From NCBI RefSeq assembly GCF_021568705.1, contig NZ_JAKGTH010000006.1, positions 434,001 to 498,000 on the forward strand: DNA of 64,000 nucleotides, written 5' to 3'. Each line of letters begins with the position of its first letter. The stretch's first letter is position 1. The notes under the pieces were generated by a model. The model worked only from the letters and a program-made list of their open reading frames with translations, did no database searches and had not been told where the DNA came from. Of the stretch, positions 41,768 through 52,546 are shown one piece after another. This DNA is from Gillisia lutea. Lineage in GTDB: Bacteria; Bacteroidota; Bacteroidia; Flavobacteriales; Flavobacteriaceae. Made by a program: the position numbers and the translations under genes.

Positions 41768-44074
41768 CTATCGCTGGTCTGATTTCTTAAGCCGTAACTT
41801 TAGCAATCCAAATACCCCAATTGCTGCAATTGAAAGCACAGAGATCTCAATCATGGTATCTGCACCTCTAAAATCAACTAGAATCACATTCACAACATTC
41901 TTTCCATGTGCCAGCAAATAAGCGTTGTTCGCATAAAAATCGCTTACCTCCCCATTCACAGGCTCTGCCAGTACCTCTAATACCAATACGGTGATAATTG
42001 CACCAACGGCGAGAGATAGCACACCATCTTTGATGCGCGTTTTATAATCGGATAATCGTAAATACTTAGGCAATTTATAAAGTACTAATACAAATAATAT
42101 AACCGTTAAAGTATCTATAGAGAACTGCGTCATGGCAAGATCGGGGGCGCTGTAAAATACAAAAAGCAAACATATGGCGTAACCTATTACTCCCATAGAG
42201 GCTACTGCTGCCAATCTAGACCTGGTAAATACGGTATAAAAAATAGCTACCAGCATAATAAGAGAGATCACTGCTTCATATATGGTAACCTTAGAAAATT
42301 TATCAAAATTTATATTGAATTGAGCAGTATTATATAGGGAATACCCCGTTAACGCAATAAGAACTACTAAAATAGTAGACACATAACTTCTAAGGTACCC
42401 GTTCTGGAAGAAATTGGTCCAAATATCAGAGAACTTCGTAAACCATACCCATATTTTAAGGGAAATAGATTTAGGAGATAAAAATTCCAGTTTAGCTATT
42501 CCTGCTTCTAACCTGGCAGTTGGCTTTATTAAGAAATATAAAATTGTTCCAATTACAATAGTTAGCACGCTTAGCCAAAGAATGGTATTAAAGCCATGCC
42601 ACAATTGTAAATGCACTTCGGCTCCATCTTTCCCCAAGGCTGAAACAACCGGCTTAATCATAGACGATTCTATAATCCCCGGAAACACCCCAAATACGAT
42701 ACCTGTTACAGCCAATAATAAGGGTGGCATCCATAGTAACGGACTTGGCATTCTCACCTTTTCAAATCTTTCGGGAAGTTTTCCCGCAAAAGGGCGAATT
42801 CCTGCAACAAATCCGGAGTAAAGCAATAATATTTTAGTAATTACAATAAGTACTATCAACAAAATGGCACTGTACTCAAAATGAAGTGTCGACTCATAAG
42901 TAAGTTCTTTTCCCAGGAAGCCAATACTTGGCGGTATCCCGGCACTGGATATAGCAGCCAGAAACCCGGCAATTGCTACCGGAAATAACACTTTTCTAAG
43001 GCCTCTTAAAACTGTAGTATCCCTCGTTCCGGTTTGAAGATCTATTACTCCAGTCATTAAGAACAAAGTCGCTTTATATAAAGCATGAACTATAATAAAT
43101 ACAGAAGCAGCTAACAGTGCATCGGTAGTACCTTGCCCAATTAAAAATACTAAGATTCCTAAAGCTGAAATGGTGGAATAAGCGAGAATCCCCTTTAGAT
43201 CTGTCCTAAAAATAGTATGTACTGCAGAATATACCATGGTAATGGCTCCTACCACAATTAAAGTAGAATTCCATAATTCATGAGCACCAAGTACAGGAGT
43301 AAGGCGCATTAATAGATAGATCCCGGCTTTTACCATAGTTGCAGAGTGCAAATATGTAGAAACCGGAGTTGGTGCTTTCATAGCTCCGGGCAACCAGAAA
43401 TGGAAAGGAAATTGTGCCGATTTAGTAAATGCGGCCACAAATATTAGGACAACAATTATGCTATAGTATGAATTACTTCCAATATCTATTCCTGAATTTA
43501 GCATTTCAGCAATGCTGTAAGTTCCAGTAACAACACCTAAAAATATTGCTCCTACCAGCAATGCCAACCCACCAAGACCTGTAATGCTTAAAGCGGTAAT
43601 AGCAGATTTTCGGGAAGCTTCGTTAGAATTATTGAAACCAATTAAAAAAAAGGAACTAATACTTGTTAACTCCCAAAACACAAAGAGAGAAATAAGATTA
43701 TCTGACAGTACCAGTCCTAACATCGCTGCCATGAACATACTCAGATATCCGTAGAATCTATCTAAGTATTTATGGTTCTTCAAGTAGGCTGCGGTGTAGA
43801 GAAACACTAAGAACCCCACTCCGGTAATCATTAAAGAAAACAAAAGTGAAAGTCCATCCAAAGTAAAACCAAGACCTACCCCAAATGAGGGAACCCATGA
43901 ATGCATTTCGGTAATTACTTCTCCATTAGATATCCTGCCAATAAATTGGGCAAAGTAAATAAATAAAATCAACGGGATTGCTGCAGAAAGGATTGCGAAC
44001 TTTCCTCTAAAAACCTTCCCGGTAAACACCAGAAACAAAGAGAAAATAAATCCTAATAGTATTGCTATAAGCAT
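41768..44074 (-). CDS. mrpA: Mrp Na+/H+ antiporter subunit A
   Basis: The 768-residue protein is the NuoL-like subunit. It has the antiporter core (about 60-420; LFVFWELTSISSFFLIGFNN with the essential Glu; TKSAQFPFHFWLPGAMKAPTPVSTYLHSATM-type helix, here split over 218-248), the conserved SSAGIPPSIGFLGKEL loop, then DUF4040 and MrpB-N-like helices (about 600-768; PDLAMTQFSIDTLTVILFVL). With subunits B to G it exchanges Na+ for H+. The complete operon and a strong -7 box upstream make it functional in appearance. Confidence 0.96.
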   Translation of the reverse strand: MLIAILLGFIFSLFLVFTGKVFRGKFAILSAAIPLILFIYFAQFIGRISNGEVITEMHSWVPSFGVGLGFTLDGLSLLFSLMITGVGFLVFLYTAAYLKNHKYLDRFYGYLSMFMAAMLGLVLSDNLISLFVFWELTSISSFFLIGFNNSNEASRKSAITALSITGLGGLALLVGAIFLGVVTGTYSIAEMLNSGIDIGSNSYYSIIVVLIFVAAFTKSAQFPFHFWLPGAMKAPTPVSTYLHSATMVKAGIYLLMRLTPVLGAHELWNSTLIVVGAITMVYSAVHTIFRTDLKGILAYSTISALGILVFLIGQGTTDALLAASVFIIVHALYKATLFLMTGVIDLQTGTRDTTVLRGLRKVLFPVAIAGFLAAISSAGIPPSIGFLGKELTYESTLHFEYSAILLIVLIVITKILLLYSGFVAGIRPFAGKLPERFEKVRMPSPLLWMPPLLLAVTGIVFGVFPGIIESSMIKPVVSALGKDGAEVHLQLWHGFNTILWLSVLTIVIGTILYFLIKPTARLEAGIAKLEFLSPKSISLKIWVWFTKFSDIWTNFFQNGYLRSYVSTILVVLIALTGYSLYNTAQFNINFDKFSKVTIYEAVISLIMLVAIFYTVFTRSRLAAVASMGVIGYAICLLFVFYSAPDLAMTQFSIDTLTVILFVLVLYKLPKYLRLSDYKTRIKDGVLSLAVGAIITVLVLEVLAEPVNGEVSDFYANNAYLLAHGKNVVNVILVDFRGADTMIEISVLSIAAIGVFGLLKLRLKKSDQR

Positions 44075-44102
44075 GTGTTACTTCAAAATTCTGTTATAGG
44101 CA

Positions 44103-44110
44103 AATATAAC
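44103..44110 (-). promoter_or_regulatory. -7 box of the mrp operon promoter
   Basis: TATATTTG on the minus strand lies 28 bases before the mrpA ATG. No convincing TTG element is visible 17-23 bases upstream of it. The gap 44075-44343 otherwise holds only AT-rich sequence and the promoter at 44287-44316. Confidence 0.5.
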
Positions 44111-44286
44111 AGTAATTATTGAGGAATATCTAGTGAAAAATGCACTTTAAGGGCAAGAAGTGTATCTAATTAGAAGGTTAGGAAATAAATAATGATTTAC
44201 AAAGTTATTCTTCAGCAAGAATCTTAAAATAATAAAAATTAAATAAGCTGAAACATGAATGAATTTTTATCTGAGAAATAATATTA

Positions 44287-44316
44287 TTGTTTTTCGATGA
44301 TTTTTAGATATGTTTG
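44287..44316 (+). promoter_or_regulatory. Promoter of the DUF2975-YozG operon
   Basis: TTG (44287-44289), 19-base spacer and TATGTTTG (44309-44316) fit the Bacteroidetes consensus. The DUF2975 start codon follows 27 bases later. The element ATCGATAAAC next to the start site could also be an operator. Confidence 0.7.
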
Positions 44317-44343
44317 TTATCGATAAACAATAAATAAATTCAA

Positions 44344-44856
44344 ATGAAACCACCTGTACTTCTTAAGACCATTCTTGATATTTGCTTCTTCTTACTAATA
44401 TGCAGCTTGTTTTCCCCTTTAGAACTGCTTATTCACTTTCAAATGAACGACTCACCTCTTCCTATAGAATTGAACAATAGACTGATCACCACCTTTAATT
44501 ACAACACAATAATTCTTTTAATAATAAATTACAGCATCACTATTATCTACGTTTACATAGTATATCTACTTAGAAAATTGGTAAGAAGCTTCTTTAAGAA
44601 TGCGTATTTTACAAGACTACAAATCTCTCTGTTCAGATTGATTGGACAACTTATTATCCTTGCAACTATCAGTGAATTTATAATGAGCCTCTATACTACA
44701 TTGGTATTAGATAAAAGAATTGGATTTAACTTTAGCATAGATGGTAGTCACAACAATCTATTTTATACCTTGGCAATAGGCTTATTTTTCATCTATTTAG
44801 GAAAGCTCTTTAATAAATCTAAAAGCTTGCAGGAAGAAAACGAATTAACTGTGTAA
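44344..44856 (+). CDS. DUF2975 family four-helix membrane protein
   Basis: The 170-residue protein has four hydrophobic helices (about 8-28, 55-77, 98-118 and 137-158) and the amphipathic KLVRSFFKNAYFTRLQI loop characteristic of DUF2975. Members are nearly always encoded next to a small YozG-type Cro/CI regulator, as here (3-base gap). The function of the membrane protein is not known; a membrane-linked control of the regulator is an inference. Confidence 0.85.
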   Translation: MKPPVLLKTILDICFFLLICSLFSPLELLIHFQMNDSPLPIELNNRLITTFNYNTIILLIINYSITIIYVYIVYLLRKLVRSFFKNAYFTRLQISLFRLIGQLIILATISEFIMSLYTTLVLDKRIGFNFSIDGSHNNLFYTLAIGLFFIYLGKLFNKSKSLQEENELTV

Positions 44857-44859
44857 ATC

Positions 44860-45069
44860 ATGGCAATACTGGTAAATTTAGATCGAATGCTTGAAAAGCG
44901 GAATATGAAAAGTAGCGAACTTGCCGATGCAATAAATATTACCACCGCCAATCTCTCCATTTTAAAAACAGGAAAAGCAAAAGCGATTCGCTTCTCAACC
45001 TTAGAAGCAATTTGTGAGGCTTTGAAGTGCCAACCAGGAGATCTTTTAGAGTATAGCTCAGAACTTTAA
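44860..45069 (+). CDS. YozG-like Cro/CI-type transcriptional regulator
   Basis: The 69-residue protein is one helix-turn-helix domain: LDRMLEKRNMKSSELADAI, then the recognition helix TANLSILKTGKAKAIR, then ILEAICEALKCQPGDLLEY-like end. It resembles YozG and related YdaS/Xre proteins. It is coupled to the DUF2975 gene and may autoregulate the promoter at 44287-44316. Confidence 0.9.
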   Translation: MAILVNLDRMLEKRNMKSSELADAINITTANLSILKTGKAKAIRFSTLEAICEALKCQPGDLLEYSSEL

Positions 45070-45117
45070 AAAGTAGTAATTTCAAACAAAATAATAATCA
45101 ACAAATAAATCACACCT

Positions 45118-46890
45118 ATGCGCTTACTCCTTATTGGGCTATTTATAAGCAATTTGTGTTTAGCACAAACTAATTCGTATGATATTTCTTTTGAAAATGC
45201 AGTTCATCATGAAGCAAAAATCAAAGCAAATTTCCCGCAACTTAAAGCTAATTCTCTCATATTAGAAATGAGCAGCTCCTCTCCCGGAAGGTATGCTATT
45301 CATCAATTTGCAAAAAACATCTATGACCTTAAAGCAACAAACAGCAAAGGTGATGCATTAGTGGCAGAAAGAGTTTCTCCAAGCACTTGGAAAATTAAAG
45401 GGCATGATGGGGAAGTAAATTTAGAATATCTGCTTTTTGCCAACAGAGCCGATGGCACTTACTCTCAAGTAGATGAAACCCATGCACATCTTAACATTCC
45501 CGCAACTTTTATATATCCTAAAAATCTAGAACATCGCGAGGTAGAAGTCCATGTAAATATCCCGAAAGAATCTAATTGGAAAATTGCCACCCAATTAAAA
45601 AAGCTTCAAGAAGACACCTTCTATGCTCCCAATCTTTATTATTTTATGGACAGCCCAATAGAGGTAAGCGATTTTGAAATGAAAGAGTTCAACATGGATG
45701 GAAAAACAATTCGTTTCGCCCTTCATCAAAAAGAGAACACCGCTCAGTTTGAAACATATTTTGAACAGGTTAAAAAAATTGTCGAACAGGAAAAAATGGT
45801 ATTTGGAGAACTTCCTGCCTTCGACTTTGATACGTATACTTTTTTAGCCTGCTATTTGCCGCACGTTTCAGGCGACGGTATGGAGCATAGAAACAGTACC
45901 ATTTTAACAGATACAGAAAGCATCGAAGAAGGTGGAATGAAAAACAACATTGGAACCGTTTCCCATGAATTCTTCCATGCTTGGAATGTTGAAAGAATAC
46001 GCCCCCATGATCTCGAACCTTTCGATTTCACTAAGGCCAATATGTCGGGAGGCCTATGGTTTGCCGAAGGTTTTACAAGTTATTACACCAATTTAATTCT
46101 CACGAGAGCAGGAATAATTTCCAATGAAGACTATGTAAATGGCTTGAATGGCACCTTCAATTATGTTTGGAACTCACCTGCACTAAAGTTTTTTAACCCG
46201 ATAGAGATGAGTTATCAAGCTCCTTTTGTAGATGCTGCTACTTCCCTAGATCCAGTTAATAGAGAAAATACTTTTATCTCTTACTATTCCTACGGAAGCG
46301 TTTTAGGTCTGGCTTTAGATCTAAGTTTAAGAAAAAAAGATCTCAATTTAGATGATTTCATGAAACAGGTATGGCAACAACACGGAAAAAAAGAGGTGAC
46401 ATACACCATTGAAGATTTGCAGAACATCTTGTCAGATTATGCAGGAAAAGAATTTGCTGTCAACTTTTTTGAGAGGTATATCTATCACAGTGAGATGCCA
46501 AACTATATGGAACTTTTTGAGAATGTCGGGCTAAAAATTAAACAAAACAAGAATGAAGTAGAATTTGGTGCAGCTATTAAAAATGCGAAGGAACATATTG
46601 TAATATCTGGAAATCCTCACCGGGGGAAACCGGCTTACAACGCTCTTTTAGAAGCGGGGGATATAATTACTTCAGTTGACGGAATACTTATAAAAGACAA
46701 AACTCAATGGGGGCAATTATTAGAAAACTACGCTCCAGGGAAAAGTATAGAAGTAAAGTATATGAGAAATAACAAAGAAGCTAAAACACAGCTCCATCTT
46801 TCTGCAAATACCACATATACCATATGTATAAACAAAGAAGCAAGCAAAAAGGCAATCAAGGCCCGGGAAAAGTGGTTACAAAAACGCTAA
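45118..46890 (+). CDS. M61-family aminopeptidase with PDZ domain
   Basis: The 590-residue protein has a signal peptide (MRLLLIGLFISNLCLA), an N-terminal beta domain, and the gluzincin motif HEFFHAW with downstream Glu in GLWFAEGFTSYY, which together coordinate zinc. The family (glycyl aminopeptidase) shows the same VERIRPHDLEPFDF stretch. A PDZ domain lies near the C-terminus (about 480-570; PAYNALLEAGDIITSVDG). It probably cleaves small peptides in the periplasm. It follows the YozG gene by 48 bases but may be transcribed separately. Confidence 0.93.
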   Translation: MRLLLIGLFISNLCLAQTNSYDISFENAVHHEAKIKANFPQLKANSLILEMSSSSPGRYAIHQFAKNIYDLKATNSKGDALVAERVSPSTWKIKGHDGEVNLEYLLFANRADGTYSQVDETHAHLNIPATFIYPKNLEHREVEVHVNIPKESNWKIATQLKKLQEDTFYAPNLYYFMDSPIEVSDFEMKEFNMDGKTIRFALHQKENTAQFETYFEQVKKIVEQEKMVFGELPAFDFDTYTFLACYLPHVSGDGMEHRNSTILTDTESIEEGGMKNNIGTVSHEFFHAWNVERIRPHDLEPFDFTKANMSGGLWFAEGFTSYYTNLILTRAGIISNEDYVNGLNGTFNYVWNSPALKFFNPIEMSYQAPFVDAATSLDPVNRENTFISYYSYGSVLGLALDLSLRKKDLNLDDFMKQVWQQHGKKEVTYTIEDLQNILSDYAGKEFAVNFFERYIYHSEMPNYMELFENVGLKIKQNKNEVEFGAAIKNAKEHIVISGNPHRGKPAYNALLEAGDIITSVDGILIKDKTQWGQLLENYAPGKSIEVKYMRNNKEAKTQLHLSANTTYTICINKEASKKAIKAREKWLQKR

Positions 46891-46903
46891 AAAAACAAAA
46901 AAG

Positions 46904-46935
46904 AAAAGGCCCGTTAGTAAAAAACGGGCCTTTTT
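46904..46935. terminator. Bidirectional terminator between the M61 gene and atpC
   Basis: AAAAGGCCCGTT and AACGGGCCTTTT form a perfect 12-base stem with a 7-base loop, with T-rich flanks on both strands. Confidence 0.92.
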
Positions 46936-46955
46936 ATATATGAAATATTCAGTAT

Positions 46956-47243
46956 TTAGTCTGCCAGAATAATGGCTTTATTAGCCTTCATTTCAAGAAC
47001 TCCTCCTTTAATGTTATAGAATAACACATTATCAGATTCTTTTCTGAAGTCCCCGGAAAGCTTTTCCATCATTTCCTGACCCGCTGCAGTTAAATTGATC
47101 TTCACTTCACCTTTTACTAAAAGGGAAATTATAGGGGCGTGATTATTCAGCATTTGAAATTCCCCATCTATCCCGGGAACTTTCACAGCATCAACTTCAG
47201 CGCCAAACACAACTGCTTCAGGAGTAACAATTTCTAGATACAT
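46956..47243 (-). CDS. atpC: ATP synthase F1 epsilon subunit (short form)
   Basis: The 95-residue protein is the N-terminal beta-sandwich of the epsilon subunit: MYLEIVTPEAVVFG, VPGIDGEFQMLNNHAPIISLL. It lacks the C-terminal two-helix domain (about 40 residues) that in many bacteria inhibits ATP hydrolysis. This short form is usual for Bacteroidetes as far as I recall. It is downstream of atpD, separated from the main atp operon, which is not in the window. Confidence 0.94.
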   Translation of the reverse strand: MYLEIVTPEAVVFGAEVDAVKVPGIDGEFQMLNNHAPIISLLVKGEVKINLTAAGQEMMEKLSGDFRKESDNVLFYNIKGGVLEMKANKAIILAD

Positions 47244-47317
47244 ATTTTATAAGATATTCAGCATAGAGCATTTCTCCAGCTATTTAAACTTCCGGAGAAA
47301 TACACCCTGCTTAATTT

Positions 47318-48832
<1,515 letters not shown>

Positions 48833-48923
48833 CTAATTCTTTAATGTTAAATATTAAAATCTATAAAAACTTATTGCATAATTACTTATAAATAAGAATA
48901 TAGCATAAGTCATTTTCAGGCTG

Positions 48924-48931
48924 CAAAGATA
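48924..48931 (-). promoter_or_regulatory. -7 box candidate of the atpDC promoter
   Basis: TATCTTTG on the minus strand lies 94 bases before the atpD ATG. No clear -33 element is seen. The gap 48830-49127 also contains the glmS terminator, and otherwise no gene. Confidence 0.4.
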
Positions 48932-49071
48932 GTTTTTTCTTTATAATTTTCTACAGGCCCTTCCATAACTTTTTAAATGAATTTATTTTTCGGCTAAAAA
49001 CAGACTTAAAATCTACTTAAAAGCTCTCAAAAGATTCACTCTCAGCCACCTCTTTCAACTTTACAAGAAAC

Positions 49072-49107
49072 AAAAAAGCCCCTTCTAAATACAGAAAGAG
49101 CTTTTTT
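49072..49107 (-). terminator. Intrinsic terminator of the glmS operon
   Basis: AAAAAAGC and GCTTTTTT arms with an inner TTCT/AGAA pairing and a small internal loop form a hairpin, followed on the minus strand by T-rich sequence. It is 20 bases beyond the glmS stop codon. Confidence 0.75.
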
Positions 49108-49127
49108 ATATATTATAGGTATCGAAT

Positions 49128-50978
49128 TTATTCCACGGTTACCGATTTAGCCAGGTTTCTAGGCTGATCGACATTTTTACCTAACATTACCGCGATATGA
49201 TACGACAGTAATTGAAGTGGAATTGTCGTTAACAATGGAGTTAAAGACTCGATAGTTTCAGGAATTTCAATAACATAATCGGCAAGATCTCTCACTGCTT
49301 CATCTCCTTCAGTCACAATTCCGATGATTTTACCTTTTCTGGATTTTATCTCCTGAATGTTACTGACTACTTTTTCGTAATGACCTTTTTTAGTAGCTAT
49401 AACAACTACAGGCATTTGCTCATCAATTAAAGCAATAGGACCATGCTTCATCTCTGCAGCAGGATAACCCTCAGCATGTATGTAGGAGATCTCCTTTAAT
49501 TTCAAAGCTCCTTCTAAAGCTACCGGGAAATTATATCCTCTTCCTAAATATAGACAATTTGGAGCCTCCTTATATTTATCGGCAATAAGCTTGATGTGAT
49601 CGTTCGCTTCAAGCACTTTACTGATCTTTGCCGGAATTCTATCCAATTCCTGTAAGTGATATCTAAAATCTGAATCTGAAATAGTCCCTCTATGCTTCGC
49701 TAATTTTAAAGCAATCATAGTAAGTACTGTAATTTGAGTGGTAAATGCTTTTGTTGAAGCCACTCCAATTTCCGGCCCCGCATGGGTATATGCACCTGCG
49801 TGCGATTCTCTGGAAATAGAAGACCCTACTACATTACATACCCCAAACACAAATGCTCCCTTTTCTTTTGCCAATTTTATAGCCGCCATAGTATCTGCAG
49901 TTTCTCCACTTTGAGAAATTGCTATAACAACATCATTTTCATAAATTATAGGATTACGGTACCTGAATTCGGAAGCGTATTCTACTTCCACAGGTATTCT
50001 CGCAAAATCTTCAAAAATATATTCAGCAACTAGACCGGCATGCCAAGAAGTACCGCAAGCCACTATTAAAATTCTTTTTGCGTTTGCTAAACGTTCGATA
50101 TTATCATCTACACCAGCCATTCTCACAATACCTTCATTCACCAACATTCGCCCTCTATAGGTATCGATAATTGCATTTGGCTGCTCATAGATCTCTTTCA
50201 GCATAAAATGCTCGTAGCCACCTTTTTCAATTTGTTCCAGATTCAACTGAAGCTCCTGAACGTATGGATCTACTAAAGAGTCATCGTGTATTTTTCTTAC
50301 TTTAATCTGTTTTTGAGTTCTCACAACAGCCATTTCTCCATCTTCAAGATAGATAGCGTTGCTGGTATATTCAATAAATGGAGAAGCATCAGAAGCTATA
50401 AAGAATTCATTCTCACCAATACCAATTGCCAAAGGACTTCCCAAACGCGCCACCACCAGCTCGTTTGGTTTTCTTTTATCAAAAACGGCAATAGCATAAG
50501 CACCAACCGATTGATTTAATGCAATTTGCACTGCTTTCCCAAGTTTCACTTTCTCATTAACCATAACGTCTTCAATCAGGTTTACCAATACTTCTGTATC
50601 GGTATCCGATTCGAACGTATAACCACGTTTAATTAATTCCTTTTTCAGGGTATCGTAATTCTCGATAATTCCGTTATGAATAATCACCAAATTCCCAGAA
50701 TTAGAATAGTGAGGATGCGAATTCACATCATTAGGAACCCCATGAGTTGCCCAACGCGTATGACCAATCCCTACCGTTCCTTTGGTAGAAGTAGCTGTCT
50801 CTTCAAATTTGTCCTTTAAATCGGAAACTTTACCTTTTGTTTTACATAAATTAAGTTCTTCTCCATCATATAAAGCAATTCCGGCACTATCATACCCTCT
50901 GTATTCAAGGCGCTGAAGGCCTTTCAGAACGATAGAATATGCTTCTCTATGCCCAATATATCCAACTATTCCACACAT
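49128..50978 (-). CDS. glmS: Glutamine-fructose-6-phosphate aminotransferase GlmS
   Basis: The 616-residue enzyme makes glucosamine-6-phosphate for cell wall synthesis. Catalytic Cys2 (MCGIVGYIG), the glutaminase HTRWATHG and GNLVIIHNGIIENY, and two SIS domains (ACGTSWHAGLV; AISQSGETADTM; LGRGYNFPVALEGALKLKEI) are intact, as is the C-terminal KSVTVE. No glmS ribozyme is visible in the 3-base gap to the upstream DUF4270 gene. It is third in the order GT5-like, DUF4270, glmS. Confidence 0.98.
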   Translation of the reverse strand: MCGIVGYIGHREAYSIVLKGLQRLEYRGYDSAGIALYDGEELNLCKTKGKVSDLKDKFEETATSTKGTVGIGHTRWATHGVPNDVNSHPHYSNSGNLVIIHNGIIENYDTLKKELIKRGYTFESDTDTEVLVNLIEDVMVNEKVKLGKAVQIALNQSVGAYAIAVFDKRKPNELVVARLGSPLAIGIGENEFFIASDASPFIEYTSNAIYLEDGEMAVVRTQKQIKVRKIHDDSLVDPYVQELQLNLEQIEKGGYEHFMLKEIYEQPNAIIDTYRGRMLVNEGIVRMAGVDDNIERLANAKRILIVACGTSWHAGLVAEYIFEDFARIPVEVEYASEFRYRNPIIYENDVVIAISQSGETADTMAAIKLAKEKGAFVFGVCNVVGSSISRESHAGAYTHAGPEIGVASTKAFTTQITVLTMIALKLAKHRGTISDSDFRYHLQELDRIPAKISKVLEANDHIKLIADKYKEAPNCLYLGRGYNFPVALEGALKLKEISYIHAEGYPAAEMKHGPIALIDEQMPVVVIATKKGHYEKVVSNIQEIKSRKGKIIGIVTEGDEAVRDLADYVIEIPETIESLTPLLTTIPLQLLSYHIAVMLGKNVDQPRNLAKSVTVE

Positions 50979-50981
50979 ATC

Positions 50982-52532
50982 TTAATTGTTTGTTTCTGTA
51001 TAATAAATATTCAATTTCAGCCTTTTTGAAGAATCGGTGGCTAAATTACCATGAAGAACCGTTCCTTCAGGACTCATAACTGAAGCTCTTGGAACTCTGC
51101 TTATCCCATTTATCGGTGTTTTTAATGCCACATTAGCAACATCATTGATATTCTGAGTTACCACCAAACCTAATTTTACATTCTCTAAATCTTCATCATT
51201 CAGCAAATTACTTATATACTGTGTAATTTTTATCTTATAACTTACACCGTTCTCATCTTCATCTCTAACTAATCTCCCGGAATGGATTATTTTAGAATTC
51301 ACCGGAGCGGCTGTATTCCCCGTCTGATCTATTTGATAATCAACCAATACAGTATTGGTTTCTAAATTGTACAAATAAATACGCTCCGGTTCTGAAACCC
51401 CTCCGTCAACTTCGTTTTTATTCACATAAAAAGTGAGGTTCGCTTCGTTTATCAACCAGTTTTTACTTCTCAATTCCTCTAATTCCGCTTCATCTTCAAA
51501 GAGTTTAATTACGGCTATGCTACCAGCTCCTCCCTTTAAGTAAAGATTTTCAGACCCAATAAGTGTATCAGCCTGAGCGATCTCTTCTTCAATTCCGGCA
51601 GGAAATTCTTCAGAAAAAGTATTAACTCTGTTTGGGCCTAAATTTATTTTATAAGATCCCTGAACACGTTCGGTTGAATCATCTTCAGGATCAGAACTAT
51701 AAAATAAAGTAATGCCTGCATCGGCGTTCGACATGTCAAGCAATAGCATTTCCCCATTTTCATTAACAGGTGCCGCTTTAAAATACAGACCTCTTATAAA
51801 GTTTTTGAAATTGTTATTGTTTGAAAGTTCTGAAGAACCTTCTTTGTTGATAATGTTATCCTGAAAAAACTGAACAGGCAAGTTCACTCTTAGCCTTGGA
51901 GCTTTTCGAATAGTATCAGTCTCTCCCTCATCATTTTTCTCAAAATACACCACTTCCTGGGCTGAAGGTTTAAATGTTTCGTTAACGTACAACGGCTCTC
52001 CGATGAGATTATTTTCAAATAAACTGGCCTGATTAGAGTAATATTTCTGGCTGGTCTCAAAATTAGCTTCAGGATCAAAATCGTTTAAAAAATAATTCGA
52101 CCTGGTAATAGACAATTTAAATGGAGCATCCCCAAAAATAGAATCTAACTGATAAACAGCATTTCCGCTTTCATCAGCTTCTAAAGCAGTGTTAAAATAG
52201 GGCAGAGTTAAGACCACACTATCCAAAATTGCATTTTCACCAAATTCGGGTGCAGCTGAAGACAAAGAAACCTGTGTCAGTATATTTGCAATTTGCTGCC
52301 CATATACTGGATCTTTATAAACTCCTAACAAATTAGATGATAGCGAGTTTGTTTGCACAGGGCCAAGTCTCTTGCTATAAGCCCTAACATTTGCCTGATA
52401 ATTTGGCAAAGAATCCATTTCACCACCAATTAACTCACCTCCAATGGAGTTATAGTCGTCATCACAGGATATAAATGCTGAAACCAACAACAAGGTTATT
52501 GGTAGAAAGCGTAATTTTTTCAAAAATGTCAT
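50982..52532 (-). CDS. DUF4270 family lipoprotein
   Basis: The 516-residue protein has a lipoprotein signal with Cys in LLVSAFISCDDD, followed by YNSIGGEL, the family's usual N-terminus, and QTNSLSSNLLGVYKDPVYG. The remainder is beta-rich, with repeated NLxxN and SxILHSGRL type segments, and ends NIYYTETN. DUF4270 proteins are common in Bacteroidetes envelopes; no function is known to me. It lies 3 bases from glmS and 14 bases from the GT5-like gene, so the three are probably one operon. Confidence 0.88.
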   Translation of the reverse strand: MTFLKKLRFLPITLLLVSAFISCDDDYNSIGGELIGGEMDSLPNYQANVRAYSKRLGPVQTNSLSSNLLGVYKDPVYGQQIANILTQVSLSSAAPEFGENAILDSVVLTLPYFNTALEADESGNAVYQLDSIFGDAPFKLSITRSNYFLNDFDPEANFETSQKYYSNQASLFENNLIGEPLYVNETFKPSAQEVVYFEKNDEGETDTIRKAPRLRVNLPVQFFQDNIINKEGSSELSNNNNFKNFIRGLYFKAAPVNENGEMLLLDMSNADAGITLFYSSDPEDDSTERVQGSYKINLGPNRVNTFSEEFPAGIEEEIAQADTLIGSENLYLKGGAGSIAVIKLFEDEAELEELRSKNWLINEANLTFYVNKNEVDGGVSEPERIYLYNLETNTVLVDYQIDQTGNTAAPVNSKIIHSGRLVRDEDENGVSYKIKITQYISNLLNDEDLENVKLGLVVTQNINDVANVALKTPINGISRVPRASVMSPEGTVLHGNLATDSSKRLKLNIYYTETNN

Positions 52533-52546
52533 TCGGTATAAGTTAC

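Noticed and set aside
42414-42821. A 135-codon plus-strand frame within mrpA
   Set aside because: It is antisense to membrane helices of MrpA and its translation has no recognisable domain or promoter.
50979-50981. A glmS ribozyme upstream of glmS
   Set aside because: Only 3 bases separate glmS from the preceding gene, and no ribozyme core is visible; the ribozyme is mainly known from Firmicutes.
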